Assembly: GCF_002934265.1 (NCBI RefSeq)
Contig: NZ_PTIX01000022.1
Coordinates: forward strand, 1 to 64,000
Direction of reading: 5' to 3'
Origin: Actinokineospora auranticolor
GTDB lineage: Bacteria; Actinomycetota; Actinomycetes; Mycobacteriales; Pseudonocardiaceae
DNA length: 64,000 nucleotides
Below the pieces are notes generated by a model, which saw nothing but the letters and a program-made list of their open reading frames with translations, had not been told where the DNA came from and searched no databases. The translations under genes and the position numbers were made by a program. Shown here in pieces: positions 17,475 through 28,319 of this stretch (position 1 is the stretch's first letter; every line of letters starts with the position of its first letter).

Positions 17475-18941
17475 GTGCCGACCAGCATCCACGACCACAT
17501 CGCCGCGCACCTGAACCCGGGCGGCCGCGGTCTGCTCCCCGGCGGCGAGGTCCTGCCCGACGACGAGATCGACGCGTCCCACGGCGGCGGCCGGACCCGG
17601 TGGGCCGGTGTGGAGTACGCGGGCCGGGGCGCCGCCGGGGTGCCCGAGCTGGTCGCGGTCGCGGCGCGGGACCCGTCCGGGTACGAGCCGCTGTACGCCG
17701 CGCTGTGCGAACCGGACGTGGTGGCCCAGCTCGACGACGTGCTGGCCCGGGTGCGCGGGCTCGACCTGGACACCGGGGTGCTGGCCCGCCGGTTGGTGAC
17801 CGGCGCGCGGCACCGGGCGCCGGTGAAGTTCGGCACCGCGCTGCTCGGGTCGGCCGACACCGAGCTGCTGCTGCTCGTCGGCAGGCACGAGGAGTTCACC
17901 CGGTTCGCCGTCGCGGCCGTGCGCGCGACGCACCCGGACCCGGAGCCGGTGCTGCTGGCCCTGGCCCGCGGCGTCGACGGGTGGGGTCGGATCACCGCGG
18001 TCGAGCAGTTCGCCGAACCGGCGGGTGCCGAGGTGCGGGACTGGTTGCTGCGCGGCGGTTTCCGCAACTCCGTCGTGGACAACTACCTCGCCTTCCGGGC
18101 CGCGACTGTGGGCCGCTTGGCCGACGCCCTGGCGGCCCAGGAGATCGACCCCGAACTGCTCGACGGCGCCTCGGACATCCTCTGTGGACTGATCGAGGGC
18201 GGCCCGGCCGAGGGCGTCGACGACTACGACGACGCGTCGCTGGCGCTGTGGCTGCTGGTGGGGCACCTCGCCCGGCACGGCACCGACCTGCGGCACTTCG
18301 TCGCGGTGGCCAGGGTGGAGGAGTTCCTCGCCGGTCCCGGGTGGGACGAGCGGTACGCGCGCGGCTGGGACCTGGCCCGGCACGACAGCCTGGTCCGGCG
18401 CTGCCGCGACCTGATGGCCGACCCGCGCTGGCACGGCCTGACCCTGCGCGACCTGGAGTCGCCGGACGACCGCGCCTTCCAGGACGCCAGCTACGCCGCC
18501 GCCCGGCTGGGCATCGACCGCTTCCCCGCGACCGTCCGGCGCCTGCGCGCCACCCTCGCCGACGACGACTGGTTCACCCTGATGTCCCAGGCCACCGCGG
18601 AGCGCCTGCCGACGATCCTGGAGCTGGCGGGCTCGACCCTGCCCCTGGGCGAGCTGGCCTCCGGCCCGGCGGACATCCTGGCGGTCGCGCGGCGGTGGTC
18701 GGCGCACGTGGTGCTGGGCACCGTGGTCACCGGTCTCCGCGATTTCCCGGGCCAGGGCACGGAATTCGTGCTGACCGCCGTCCGGTCCCCGGTGCTGGAC
18801 AACCGCGCGGTGGGCGTCCGAACCCTGACCGGGTGGGGACCGGAGTCGTGGGAACCGGTTGTCCAAGCGGTGTTGCGGGTCGCTGTGGCGGAGGAACCCG
18901 ATCCGACACTGCGCGAACGGATGGCGCAGTTGCTGATCTGA
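17475..18941 (+). CDS. Large helical-repeat hypothetical protein
   Basis: A 488-residue protein from GTG 17475. It is made of short helices in a repeated hydrophobic pattern, especially the C-terminal 150 residues (LRATLADDDWFTLMSQATAE, DNRAVGVRTLTGW), reminiscent of HEAT/ARM solenoids. There is no signal peptide, membrane segment or enzyme motif. It is followed directly by a strong palindromic terminator. Function unknown; solenoids commonly serve as protein-binding surfaces. Confidence 0.7.
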   Translation: MPTSIHDHIAAHLNPGGRGLLPGGEVLPDDEIDASHGGGRTRWAGVEYAGRGAAGVPELVAVAARDPSGYEPLYAALCEPDVVAQLDDVLARVRGLDLDTGVLARRLVTGARHRAPVKFGTALLGSADTELLLLVGRHEEFTRFAVAAVRATHPDPEPVLLALARGVDGWGRITAVEQFAEPAGAEVRDWLLRGGFRNSVVDNYLAFRAATVGRLADALAAQEIDPELLDGASDILCGLIEGGPAEGVDDYDDASLALWLLVGHLARHGTDLRHFVAVARVEEFLAGPGWDERYARGWDLARHDSLVRRCRDLMADPRWHGLTLRDLESPDDRAFQDASYAAARLGIDRFPATVRRLRATLADDDWFTLMSQATAERLPTILELAGSTLPLGELASGPADILAVARRWSAHVVLGTVVTGLRDFPGQGTEFVLTAVRSPVLDNRAVGVRTLTGWGPESWEPVVQAVLRVAVAEEPDPTLRERMAQLLI

Positions 18942-18978
18942 CACCCCGCCTGGGGCCCGCGGGCCCCAGGCGGGGTGT
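18941..18978. terminator. Perfect 38-base palindromic terminator
   Basis: A perfect palindrome that begins on the last base of the TGA at 18939-18941 and ends two bases before the stop of the convergent lectin-like gene. It can stop transcription from both sides. Confidence 0.9.
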
Positions 18979-18979
18979 C

Positions 18980-19234
18980 TCAGACGCGTTCCCCGCGGTA
19001 GCCGATCGGGCCCTCGTTCGGGAACTGGGCCGTACCCTGGAACGTGGCGCCGTTGTCGAAGAACGTGACGGTGGCGCTGCCCCGGGGCCCGCTCCAGGTG
19101 ACGGTGGTACCGGTGGCGGGGGCCGACGCCCCCAGCACCTCACTGCGGCTGCTGATGGCGATGTCCAGCTTCGCGTCCGGGGTCCACTGCCCGTTGGTAC
19201 CGCCGACCTGGTAGAAGGTCTTGTACGTGGCCAC
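18980..19234 (-). CDS. OAA-family lectin-like protein, single domain
   Basis: An 84-residue protein from GTG 19234 with GAGGAGAA upstream and no signal peptide. Its layout matches one repeat of the Oscillatoria agglutinin (OAA) family of high-mannose-binding lectins. YQVGGTNGQW corresponds to the N-terminal NQWGGSxxxW strand, ISSRSE to the GSRSxQ turn, and the end NEGPIGYRGERV to the conserved GEGPIGFR strand. Family members carry two or four such domains; here only one is present, so a homodimer may be needed to complete the barrel. The match is by eye and moderately sure. Confidence 0.6.
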   Translation of the reverse strand: MATYKTFYQVGGTNGQWTPDAKLDIAISSRSEVLGASAPATGTTVTWSGPRGSATVTFFDNGATFQGTAQFPNEGPIGYRGERV

Positions 19235-19411
19235 TGGCTGTTCTCCTCACATCTGCCGGGAAGGGGAGCGCCTGAACGATCTTGGCGAGGCACATCATGG
19301 CGCGCCCCATGATCGCCTCACCACGGCCGAAGTCCCGTTGCCACCCCAACGCCCGCGACATTGCGCCAACCCGTGGGCGGCGCACCCACCGAGAGCGATC
19401 CCGTACCCCTG

Positions 19412-20153
19412 TCAGGGCGACCTCGCGTCACCCGGCTGCCAGCTCGCCCGCGCGACCTCGGTGGGCGGGGCCTGTTGCAGCAGAAGGAGAATCCGTGTCG
19501 GGTCCTGGACGGCGGTGGGGTGCTTCTTGAGGTAGATCATCTCGTCGGTGGTCAAATTTCGCACTGAACGCACGCCATTCACCTTGACCAGCAACACCGA
19601 TCCAATCTGGATGATCCGCGTCGGGAGTGCCCGCCAACGCGGTCAACAACTTGGCCACGGTGTCGCCCTGCGCGGCGTCGATCTCAGCCTGCTTGGCGGT
19701 GAGCACGTGGGTCTCCACGGCGTGCTCGATCTGCGCGAGCCGGGACGCCACGGCCTCCTCGGTGGCCGGTTCCTCGGATCGGGCCACCATCTTCTGCAAC
19801 CACGACCCCCGCTCCGGGTCGAAGGCCAGTGGCACCTCGGATCCCGCCTCGCCCAGCACACCCGCCACCGCGTAGCGCCCTGGCCAACACCGCCGCCGCC
19901 TCGACTCCGCGCACGTGCTCGGTGCTCTTGGCGTCCGGGTCGGCCAGCTGCCGCGCCACGATCAGCCGCAGTACCTGGCCCAACCGCTGGTTCCAGTGCA
20001 ACCCGGCCAATGCCTCGGGGTCCGGCTGCGCCTCGGGGTCCAGGACGGCCGAGTGGAACTCGAGCCGCGCCGTGACCAGGCGCCCGATCTTGGCGCGACG
20101 CGTGGTGGCCTGGTGCGAGACCAGCGAGTCGACGGGTCGGTTGGGCTTGTCAT
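19412..20153 (-). pseudogene. Frame-disrupted hypothetical gene
   Basis: Three minus-strand pieces with good codon bias join end to end if the frame is shifted. RRAKIGRLVTARLEFHSAVL through ARQLADPDAKSTEHVRGVEA leads into a second piece at about 19875 (AGVLGEAGSEVPLAFDPERG, EEAVASRLAQIEHAVETH). A third piece begins at about 19590 (LLVKVNGVRSVRNLTTDEMI, YLKKHPTAVQDP) and ends at 19412. The ATG at 20153 is itself out of frame with the first piece. The reconstructed protein would be about 245 residues, helical, of a family I do not recognise. Either a decayed gene or a site of sequencing error. Confidence 0.6.
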
Positions 20154-20273
20154 CGGGGCCCCTGCCGCGGTCGGTGGGTCGAGGGTAGCTCCACGCGATC
20201 GGTCCGGTGGACGGTTGCCGAACAAGCCCGCCAGGGGATTGACGGCACCGGGGGGAGCTGATCTTCTGGGCCC

Positions 20274-20957
20274 ATGTCCGAGTACCGCCAGGCCCGTTTC
20301 GCGCCGAGCGCAGGCGCCACCGAGTTCATCCTGGTGCGGCACGGGGAATCCGCGCCCGCCCAGGACGGGGTGATCTTCGACCTCGTCGACGGGCAGGGGG
20401 ATCCCGAGTTGGCCCCCGGTGGGCGCGAGCAGGCCGAGCGGGTCGGTGCCCGCCTCGTCTCCATGGGCATCGACGCCGTCTACGTCACCACGCTGCGGCG
20501 CACGGTCGAGACCGCCGCCCCCTTCCTCGCCGCCACCGGCCTCACCTCGACCGTCGAGGCCGACCTGCGCGAGGTGTTCCTGGGTGAGTGGGAAGGCGGT
20601 GTCTTCCGGCGGATGATCGCCGAGGACGGTCCCGTCGCCCAGCGGTTCCGGCGGGAGGAGCGGTGGGACGTCATCCCCGGTGCCGAGTCCGTCGACGCCT
20701 TCGCCAAGCGGCTCAAGCAGGCCGTCACCCGGCTGGCCGAGGCGCACCCGGGGCAGCGGCTCGCCGTGTTCACCCACGGCGGGGTGATCGGTGAGTTGCT
20801 CGCACAGGCGGCGCGGTCGCGGCCGTTCGCGTTCTTCGGGCCGGACAACGGCAGCATCTCGCACCTGGTCGTCGAGGGGTCGAACTGGCTCGTGCGGGGC
20901 TTCAACGACACCGCCCACCTCGACACCGACCCGGCCCAGCCCGCACTACCCACGTAA
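20274..20957 (+). CDS. Histidine phosphatase (phosphoglycerate-mutase superfamily)
   Basis: A 227-residue protein starting MSEYRQARF. The catalytic RHG motif is LVRHGES with His23 as the phospho-acceptor. TTLRRTVETAAPF supplies the second phosphate-binding arginines, LREVFLGEWEGG the acidic region and VFTHGGVIGEL the second catalytic His. These features place it among the broad-specificity phosphatase branch rather than glycolytic mutases. Substrate unknown. The SRPBCC gene follows after 25 bases and may be co-transcribed. Confidence 0.92.
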   Translation: MSEYRQARFAPSAGATEFILVRHGESAPAQDGVIFDLVDGQGDPELAPGGREQAERVGARLVSMGIDAVYVTTLRRTVETAAPFLAATGLTSTVEADLREVFLGEWEGGVFRRMIAEDGPVAQRFRREERWDVIPGAESVDAFAKRLKQAVTRLAEAHPGQRLAVFTHGGVIGELLAQAARSRPFAFFGPDNGSISHLVVEGSNWLVRGFNDTAHLDTDPAQPALPT

Positions 20958-20982
20958 GTGACTCGCGGGTAACATCCGCGCC

Positions 20983-21420
20983 ATGTCCCCTCGCCAGGTG
21001 TCCGACACGCGGGTCGTCGCCGCGCCCGCCGCGGAGCTGTTCGCGCTGCTGACCGACCCCGCCAAGCACCCCGAGCTCGACGGGTCGGGGTCGGTCCTCG
21101 CCTCCCGGAGCACCGGTCCGCGCAAGCTCGGGCTCGGCGACCACTTCGGCATGGACATGCGGATGGGGCTGCCCTACAAGATCCGCAACACCGTCGTGGA
21201 GTACGAGGAGAACCGGCTCATCGCCTGGCGGCACTTCTACGGCCACCGCTGGCGCTGGCAGCTCACCGACCTCGGCGACGGCCGCACCGAGGTGACCGAG
21301 ACCTTCGACTGGTCGACCGCGCGCATCGGGTTCCTGCTGGCCCTCGTCGGCTTCCCGGCCAAGAACCTCAAGGCCATCCGCGCCACGCTGGACCGCCTGG
21401 TGCGGCGCTACGGGGGTTGA
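20983..21420 (+). CDS. SRPBCC-family protein
   Basis: A 145-residue helix-grip protein (VVAAPAAELFALLTDPAKHPELDGSG, then LIAWRHFYGHRWRWQLTDLG and the C-terminal helix NLKAIRATLDRLVRRYG). It matches the polyketide cyclase/dehydrase branch of SRPBCC found widely in actinomycetes, with no assigned ligand. It sits 25 bases after the phosphatase gene and 40 bases before a membrane-protein gene on the same strand. It is the second SRPBCC gene in the window but is not close in sequence to the one at 822. Confidence 0.85.
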   Translation: MSPRQVSDTRVVAAPAAELFALLTDPAKHPELDGSGSVLASRSTGPRKLGLGDHFGMDMRMGLPYKIRNTVVEYEENRLIAWRHFYGHRWRWQLTDLGDGRTEVTETFDWSTARIGFLLALVGFPAKNLKAIRATLDRLVRRYGG

Positions 21421-21460
21421 CTGTCAAGCGGGTCCGTGCAAGCGGTGCGACCATGGTGGC

Positions 21461-21928
21461 ATGACCCCTCCGCAGGAGCCTGACCCGCAGCGGACCCGAG
21501 CGTTACCCAGGCAGGAACCGGCGTACTCCGATGACCAGTACGTGCGGCCCGCCCAGGAAGAGGTCGTCCGCGAGCGCGTCGAGGACAGCTACGCCAGTCG
21601 AGTCCGCACCGTGCGCATGGTGTGCTCGGCCATCACGTTCGTCGTCGGTCTGTTCGCGGTCGTGCTGGTCGCGCAGATCATCCTGGTCCTCGCCGAGGCC
21701 AACCCGAAGAACGGGTTCGCGTCCTTCGTGGACGGTTTCTCCTCCGGCGTCTCGCTCGGCTTCGACGGGCTGTTCACACCGGACTCGGCGAAGGCCGCCG
21801 TGCTGTTCAACTACGGCCTGGCCGCGATCGTGTGGTTGCTGATCGGTGCCGCACTCACCTATCTCATCCGCAGGTTCGCGCTGCCGGGACCCAACCGGGA
21901 GGTCCGCTACCGCCGCACGGTGGAGTAG
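21461..21928 (+). CDS. Two-helix membrane protein
   Basis: A 155-residue protein with a charged N-terminal tail of about 50 residues, a transmembrane helix at about 53-77 (AITFVVGLFAVVLVAQIILV), an outer loop of about 45 residues and a second helix at about 123-141. Loop content (NGFASFVDGFSSGVSLGFDG) resembles YggT-like small membrane proteins, but the match is weak. The last gene of a plus-strand run, followed by a terminator. Confidence 0.75.
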   Translation: MTPPQEPDPQRTRALPRQEPAYSDDQYVRPAQEEVVRERVEDSYASRVRTVRMVCSAITFVVGLFAVVLVAQIILVLAEANPKNGFASFVDGFSSGVSLGFDGLFTPDSAKAAVLFNYGLAAIVWLLIGAALTYLIRRFALPGPNREVRYRRTVE

Positions 21929-21960
21929 ATCCCGGTACCCTCGAGGCCCGCGCACGTGGG

Positions 21961-21998
21961 CAGTCTTGGCCGTGTCCCGCACGACACGGCCAAGACTG
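21961..21998. terminator. Bidirectional intrinsic terminator
   Basis: Perfect 16-base arms (21961-21976 and 21983-21998) around a six-base loop, placed between the membrane-protein gene (plus) and the end of treZ (minus). Confidence 0.9.
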
Positions 21999-22002
21999 GT
22001 GC

Positions 22003-23730
22003 TCAGGCCGCGACGATCACGGCGAAGGTGTCCGGCGGCAGCAGGAGCCCGTCCGGTGTGGCCGCGATTCCCGTGGACGCCAACAACACGCCGCGGGTGG
22101 GCGACGGGACGGACGCGGGCTCGGCGCCCAGGTTCACCGCCAGCCGCAGCGAACCCCGGTGCAGCAGCAGCCACCCCGGCCCCGACTCCACCACGAACCG
22201 GTCCAGCCTCGGGTCCGCCAGCTCGGGGTGCGCGCGCCGCAACGCGATCAGCGCCCGGTAGGTCTCGAAGACCGAAGCGTGCTCGGGCCTCTCCATCTCC
22301 GACCAGTCCAAAGTGGAGTTCGCGACGGTGTCCGGGGACATCGGGTCCGGCACCTCGGACTCGCCCCAGCCGTGCTCGGCGAACTCGCGCCTGCGACCCG
22401 TCCGCACCGCCTCGGCCAGCTCCGGGTCCGGGAACGACGCGAAGAACTGCCACGGCGTGGCCGCGGCCCACTCCTCGCCCATGAACAGCATCGGCGTGTA
22501 CGGCGAGCAGAACACGATCGCGGCCCCGCACAGCGCGCGCGCGGGCGACACCGTCGCGGTCAGCCGGTCGCCGGTGGCGCGGTTGCCGATCTGGTCGTGG
22601 TTCTGCAGGTAGGCCAGGAACCGGTGCCCCGGCGTCGTTCTGACGTCGACCGGCCTGCCGTGCGTGCGCTTGCGGAACGACGACCACGTGCCCGCGTGGA
22701 AGAAGGCGGACCGCAGCGTCGTCGCCAGCGCGCCGTCGAAATCGCCGTAGTAGCCGGAAACATCGCCGGACAGCGCCACGTGCAGCGCGTGGTGGATGTC
22801 GTCGCACCACTGCGCGTGCAGCCCGGTGCCGCCCGCTTCCCGTGGTGTCACGAGCCGGGCGTTGTTCAGGTCGGACTCGGCGATCAGCGTCAGCGGCCTG
22901 CCCAGACCCGCCGCCAGCGCGTCGACCTCCGCGCTCAGCTCCTCCAGCAGGTGCGTGGCGCGCGCGTCGACGAGCGCGTGCACCGCGTCGAGCCGCAGCC
23001 CGTCGACGTGGAAGTCGCGCAGCCAGCCCAGGGCGTTGTCGATGACCAGGCCGCGGACCTCGTCCGAGTGCGGCCCGTCGAGGTTGAGCGACGGGCCCCA
23101 GATGTTGCTGCCCTTGAAGTACGGCCCGAACCGGTCCAGGTAGGCGCCCGACGGGCCGAGGTGGTTGTAGACGACGTCGAGCACCACGCCCAGCCCGCGC
23201 GCGTGGCAGGCGTCGACGAACCGCTTGAACCCGTCCGGTCCGCCATAGGGTTCGTGCACCGCGCCCCACAGCACACCGTCGTAGCCCCAGCCCGCCACGC
23301 CGTCGAAAGCGTTGATGGGCAACACTTCCACGAGGTCGATGCCGAGCGCGACCAGGTGGTCCAGCCGGGTGATCGCCGAGTCGAACGTGCCTTCCGGGGT
23401 GAACGTGCCGATGTGCAGCTCGTAGAGCACGCTGCCCGGCAGCGCCCGGCCGCGCCACCCCGCGTCGGTCCACTGGAAGGCGCCGTGGTCGTAGCGGCGC
23501 GACGGCCCGTGCACCCCGGACGGCTGCCACCGCGATCGCGGGTCCGGCAGCGGTTTCTCGTCTTCGTCCACCAGGAACGCGTAGTCGTCGCCCGGGGCGG
23601 CGGTGATGTCCGTTCGCCACCAACCGCGGCTGTCACGCGCCAGTTCGTGCCGCGCGCCACCCACTTCCACGCGCACGCGGGACCGCTCGGGAGCCCAGAC
23701 GCGGAAACCCTCGACCGAGACGGGGGCCAT
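22003..23730 (-). CDS. treZ: Malto-oligosyltrehalose trehalohydrolase
   Basis: A 575-residue GH13 enzyme that releases trehalose from maltooligosyl trehalose. The N-terminal carbohydrate-binding domain (FRVWAPERSRVRVEVGG) precedes the barrel, with conserved regions LDVVYNHLGP (I), DGLRLDAVHAL (II, nucleophile Asp), LIAESDLN (III, acid Glu) and YLQNHDQIGNR (IV). The C-terminal domain ends DTFAVIVAA. The ATG at 23730 shares its first base with the treY stop (TGATG); a GTG three bases earlier would give a 4-base overlap. Last gene of the trehalose operon. Confidence 0.96.
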   Translation of the reverse strand: MAPVSVEGFRVWAPERSRVRVEVGGARHELARDSRGWWRTDITAAPGDDYAFLVDEDEKPLPDPRSRWQPSGVHGPSRRYDHGAFQWTDAGWRGRALPGSVLYELHIGTFTPEGTFDSAITRLDHLVALGIDLVEVLPINAFDGVAGWGYDGVLWGAVHEPYGGPDGFKRFVDACHARGLGVVLDVVYNHLGPSGAYLDRFGPYFKGSNIWGPSLNLDGPHSDEVRGLVIDNALGWLRDFHVDGLRLDAVHALVDARATHLLEELSAEVDALAAGLGRPLTLIAESDLNNARLVTPREAGGTGLHAQWCDDIHHALHVALSGDVSGYYGDFDGALATTLRSAFFHAGTWSSFRKRTHGRPVDVRTTPGHRFLAYLQNHDQIGNRATGDRLTATVSPARALCGAAIVFCSPYTPMLFMGEEWAAATPWQFFASFPDPELAEAVRTGRRREFAEHGWGESEVPDPMSPDTVANSTLDWSEMERPEHASVFETYRALIALRRAHPELADPRLDRFVVESGPGWLLLHRGSLRLAVNLGAEPASVPSPTRGVLLASTGIAATPDGLLLPPDTFAVIVAA

Positions 23731-25973
23731 CACTCTCCTCGCAGCAGCAGGGCGACCGGGTAGTCGGCGAGCGTTTCGGCCAGGTCGCCATCGCTGGCGC
23801 GGCCGGTGAGCTGGTCCACCCAGCTTCCCACGGGCAGCGCCAGCCGGGTGCCGCCCCAGTCGGTCAGCCGGGCCGGGAAGCGGGTGGCCACGGCGATCAA
23901 GCCGGACCGTTCGAACGCCACGACGTGCTGGTCAGCGGGTCCTTCCGCGCCGACGGGCCGGTAGCCGGTGAACAGCTCCGGCCGCTCCCGGCGCAGCCGC
24001 AAGACGGTGCGGACCACGTGCAGTTTCGCCGCGCCGGTCTCGTCGACCGGCGGCGGCCAGCCCGCGGCGAGCTTGTCCAGCAGGTCGCGGCGCTCGGTGA
24101 AGTCGACCGGCCTGCGGTTGTCCGGGTCCACAAGGGACAGATCCCACAGCTCGGTGCCCTGGTAGACGTCCGGGATCCCGGGACCGGCCAGCTGCAGCAG
24201 CTTCTGGCCCAGCGCGTTGGACCAGCCGGGTGGGGTGATCCGCGCGGCGAAGGCGCGCACCTCGGCCAGCAGCCCGGGGTCGCCGAGCACCTGGTGCGGC
24301 CACGCCGCGACGGCCGCGTCGAACTCCTCGTCGCCGTCGGTCCACGACGTGCGGACCTTGGCCTCCCTGGACGCCTTGGTCAGGTAGTCCGCCAACCGGT
24401 CGGCGGTGATCGGCCAGGCGCCGACCAGGGTCTGCCAGGCGAGCAGGTTCAGCGTCGGCTCCGGCAGACCGCGCCGTTCGGTCCAGCGGCGCACCACTTC
24501 GGCGAACTCGTCGGGGATCTCCGCGAGCACGGCCAGCCGCGCGCGCACGTCCTCGGACCGCTTGGTGTCGTGCGTCGACAGCGTGGTCATCGCCCTGGGG
24601 TGCGTGGCCTCGCGGGACGCCTGCGCGGCGTGGAACTCGTCGAGGCCCACGCCGAAGCGGCCCGGGTCGCCGCCGACCTCGTTCAGCGCGACGAACCGGG
24701 TGTAGCGGTAGAAGGCGGTGTCCTCGGTGCCCTTGGCCACGACCATCCCGGACGTCTGCTGCAACCGGGTCGCCAACTCGCCGCGCGGGTCGGCGCGCAC
24801 CTGGCGGTCCAGGGTGTCCACGGCGTCCGCGAGATCCGGGTGCGTGCCGCGCACCGCCTCGACGGCGGCGAGCCAGTGTTCGTCGTCCTCGGGCTGGTAC
24901 GACCGGTACACCGGGAACGCGGCCATGACCTCGGCCACCACGCGGCTGGCTCGTTCGATGTCCACATCGGACAGCAGTCGGGCGATCCTGGTCACCTCGG
25001 CGGCCAGGGACGTGTCGGTGATCAGCCGCCTGCACTCGTCGACGACCGAGCCGTAGTCGGTCGGCACGCCCAGGTCGGCGGCGATCGCGTTGACCGCCTT
25101 CTCCGCCGCGGGGTCGACGAACACCCCGCAGACCTCGCGCAGCGCGTCGTACCCGGTGGTCCCGGCCACCGGCCAGGACGCGGGCAGCGACTCGCCGGGT
25201 TCGAGGATCTTCTCGACCACGATCCAGCACCCTGCCCGCTCCGCCAGGCGCTCCGCGTAGCCACCGGGGTCGGCCAGGCCGTCCGGGTGGTCGACCCGCA
25301 GCCCCTGCACGTCGCCGTCGGCGATCCAGCGCAGCACCTCGCGGTGGGTGTCCTCGAACACCTCCGGGACCTCGACCCTGACCCCGGCCAGGGTGGTGAT
25401 GTCGAAGAACCGGCGGTAGTTCAGCTCCTTGCTCGCCCGGCGCCAGTCCACCAGCCGGTAGTGCTGCCGCTCGTGCACTTCCTGCGCGGTGCCTTCCCCT
25501 GTGCCGGGCGCGATCGGGAACTCGTGGTCGTGGTAGCGCAGGCGGTCGCCGTCCACGGTCAGCTGCGAGACCTCGTCGTCCGACCCCAGAACCGGGACCA
25601 GAACGGGAAAGGACGCGATGTCGAAGTGCCCCGCGAACCGCGACGACGGCCCGTGCGCGAGCACGTCCCACCACCACTGGTTCGCCGACGGCACCTCCAC
25701 GGCCATGTGGTTGGGCACGATGTCGACCACCAGGTCCAGCCCCAGCGCCCGCAACCGCGCGACCATCGCCGCCCGGCCCGCCTCACCACCCAACTCCGGG
25801 TTCGCCCGCGTCGGGTCGACGACGTCGTAGCCGTGCGTCGACCCGGGCGTCGGGGTCAGGACCGGCGAGGTGTACACCGCGCCGACCCCCAGCTCGGCCA
25901 GGTACTCGGCGATGTCGGCGGCTTCGGCGAAACCGAAACCCGGGCGCAGCTGCAGGCGGTAGGTGGACTCCAT
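23730..25973 (-). CDS. treY: Malto-oligosyltrehalose synthase
   Basis: A 747-residue GH13 enzyme that converts the reducing-end maltose of alpha-glucans to a trehalose unit by intramolecular transglycosylation. It opens with STYRLQLRPGFGFAEAADIA, typical for TreY, and has VDIVPNHMAV (I), LRVDHPDGLADP (II), WIVVEKILEPGE (III) and STHDTKRSEDVRAR (IV). Length is at the shorter end of the family (usually 720-830). It is 45 bases downstream of glgX and overlaps treZ, so the three genes form one transcript working from glycogen to trehalose in the cytoplasm. Confidence 0.96.
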   Translation of the reverse strand: MESTYRLQLRPGFGFAEAADIAEYLAELGVGAVYTSPVLTPTPGSTHGYDVVDPTRANPELGGEAGRAAMVARLRALGLDLVVDIVPNHMAVEVPSANQWWWDVLAHGPSSRFAGHFDIASFPVLVPVLGSDDEVSQLTVDGDRLRYHDHEFPIAPGTGEGTAQEVHERQHYRLVDWRRASKELNYRRFFDITTLAGVRVEVPEVFEDTHREVLRWIADGDVQGLRVDHPDGLADPGGYAERLAERAGCWIVVEKILEPGESLPASWPVAGTTGYDALREVCGVFVDPAAEKAVNAIAADLGVPTDYGSVVDECRRLITDTSLAAEVTRIARLLSDVDIERASRVVAEVMAAFPVYRSYQPEDDEHWLAAVEAVRGTHPDLADAVDTLDRQVRADPRGELATRLQQTSGMVVAKGTEDTAFYRYTRFVALNEVGGDPGRFGVGLDEFHAAQASREATHPRAMTTLSTHDTKRSEDVRARLAVLAEIPDEFAEVVRRWTERRGLPEPTLNLLAWQTLVGAWPITADRLADYLTKASREAKVRTSWTDGDEEFDAAVAAWPHQVLGDPGLLAEVRAFAARITPPGWSNALGQKLLQLAGPGIPDVYQGTELWDLSLVDPDNRRPVDFTERRDLLDKLAAGWPPPVDETGAAKLHVVRTVLRLRRERPELFTGYRPVGAEGPADQHVVAFERSGLIAVATRFPARLTDWGGTRLALPVGSWVDQLTGRASDGDLAETLADYPVALLLRGE

Positions 25974-26018
25974 CGCTCCTCGTTCGACGGCCGGGGTGTT
26001 CTCGTCTCGCCCTCTCGC

Positions 26019-28160
<2,142 letters not shown>

Positions 28161-28319
28161 CCCCGGCCGGCACGGCTGGTCGCCTGCGGCTCGGGGCGAT
28201 CTTGATCAGTTCGGTCGGGGTGCGCTTCGAGTGTGGGGCCTGCCGGGTGCAGCGCCTGCGTCAAGCCTATGGCGACGCGCGGGGGCTGTGCGCGTCGTCA
28301 CCGACTCGGGTGCCGGATT

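Noticed and set aside
21503-23623. 706-codon minus-strand frame overlapping treZ
   Set aside because: Same strand but out of frame with treZ; Arg/Gly/Ala-rich chance frame.
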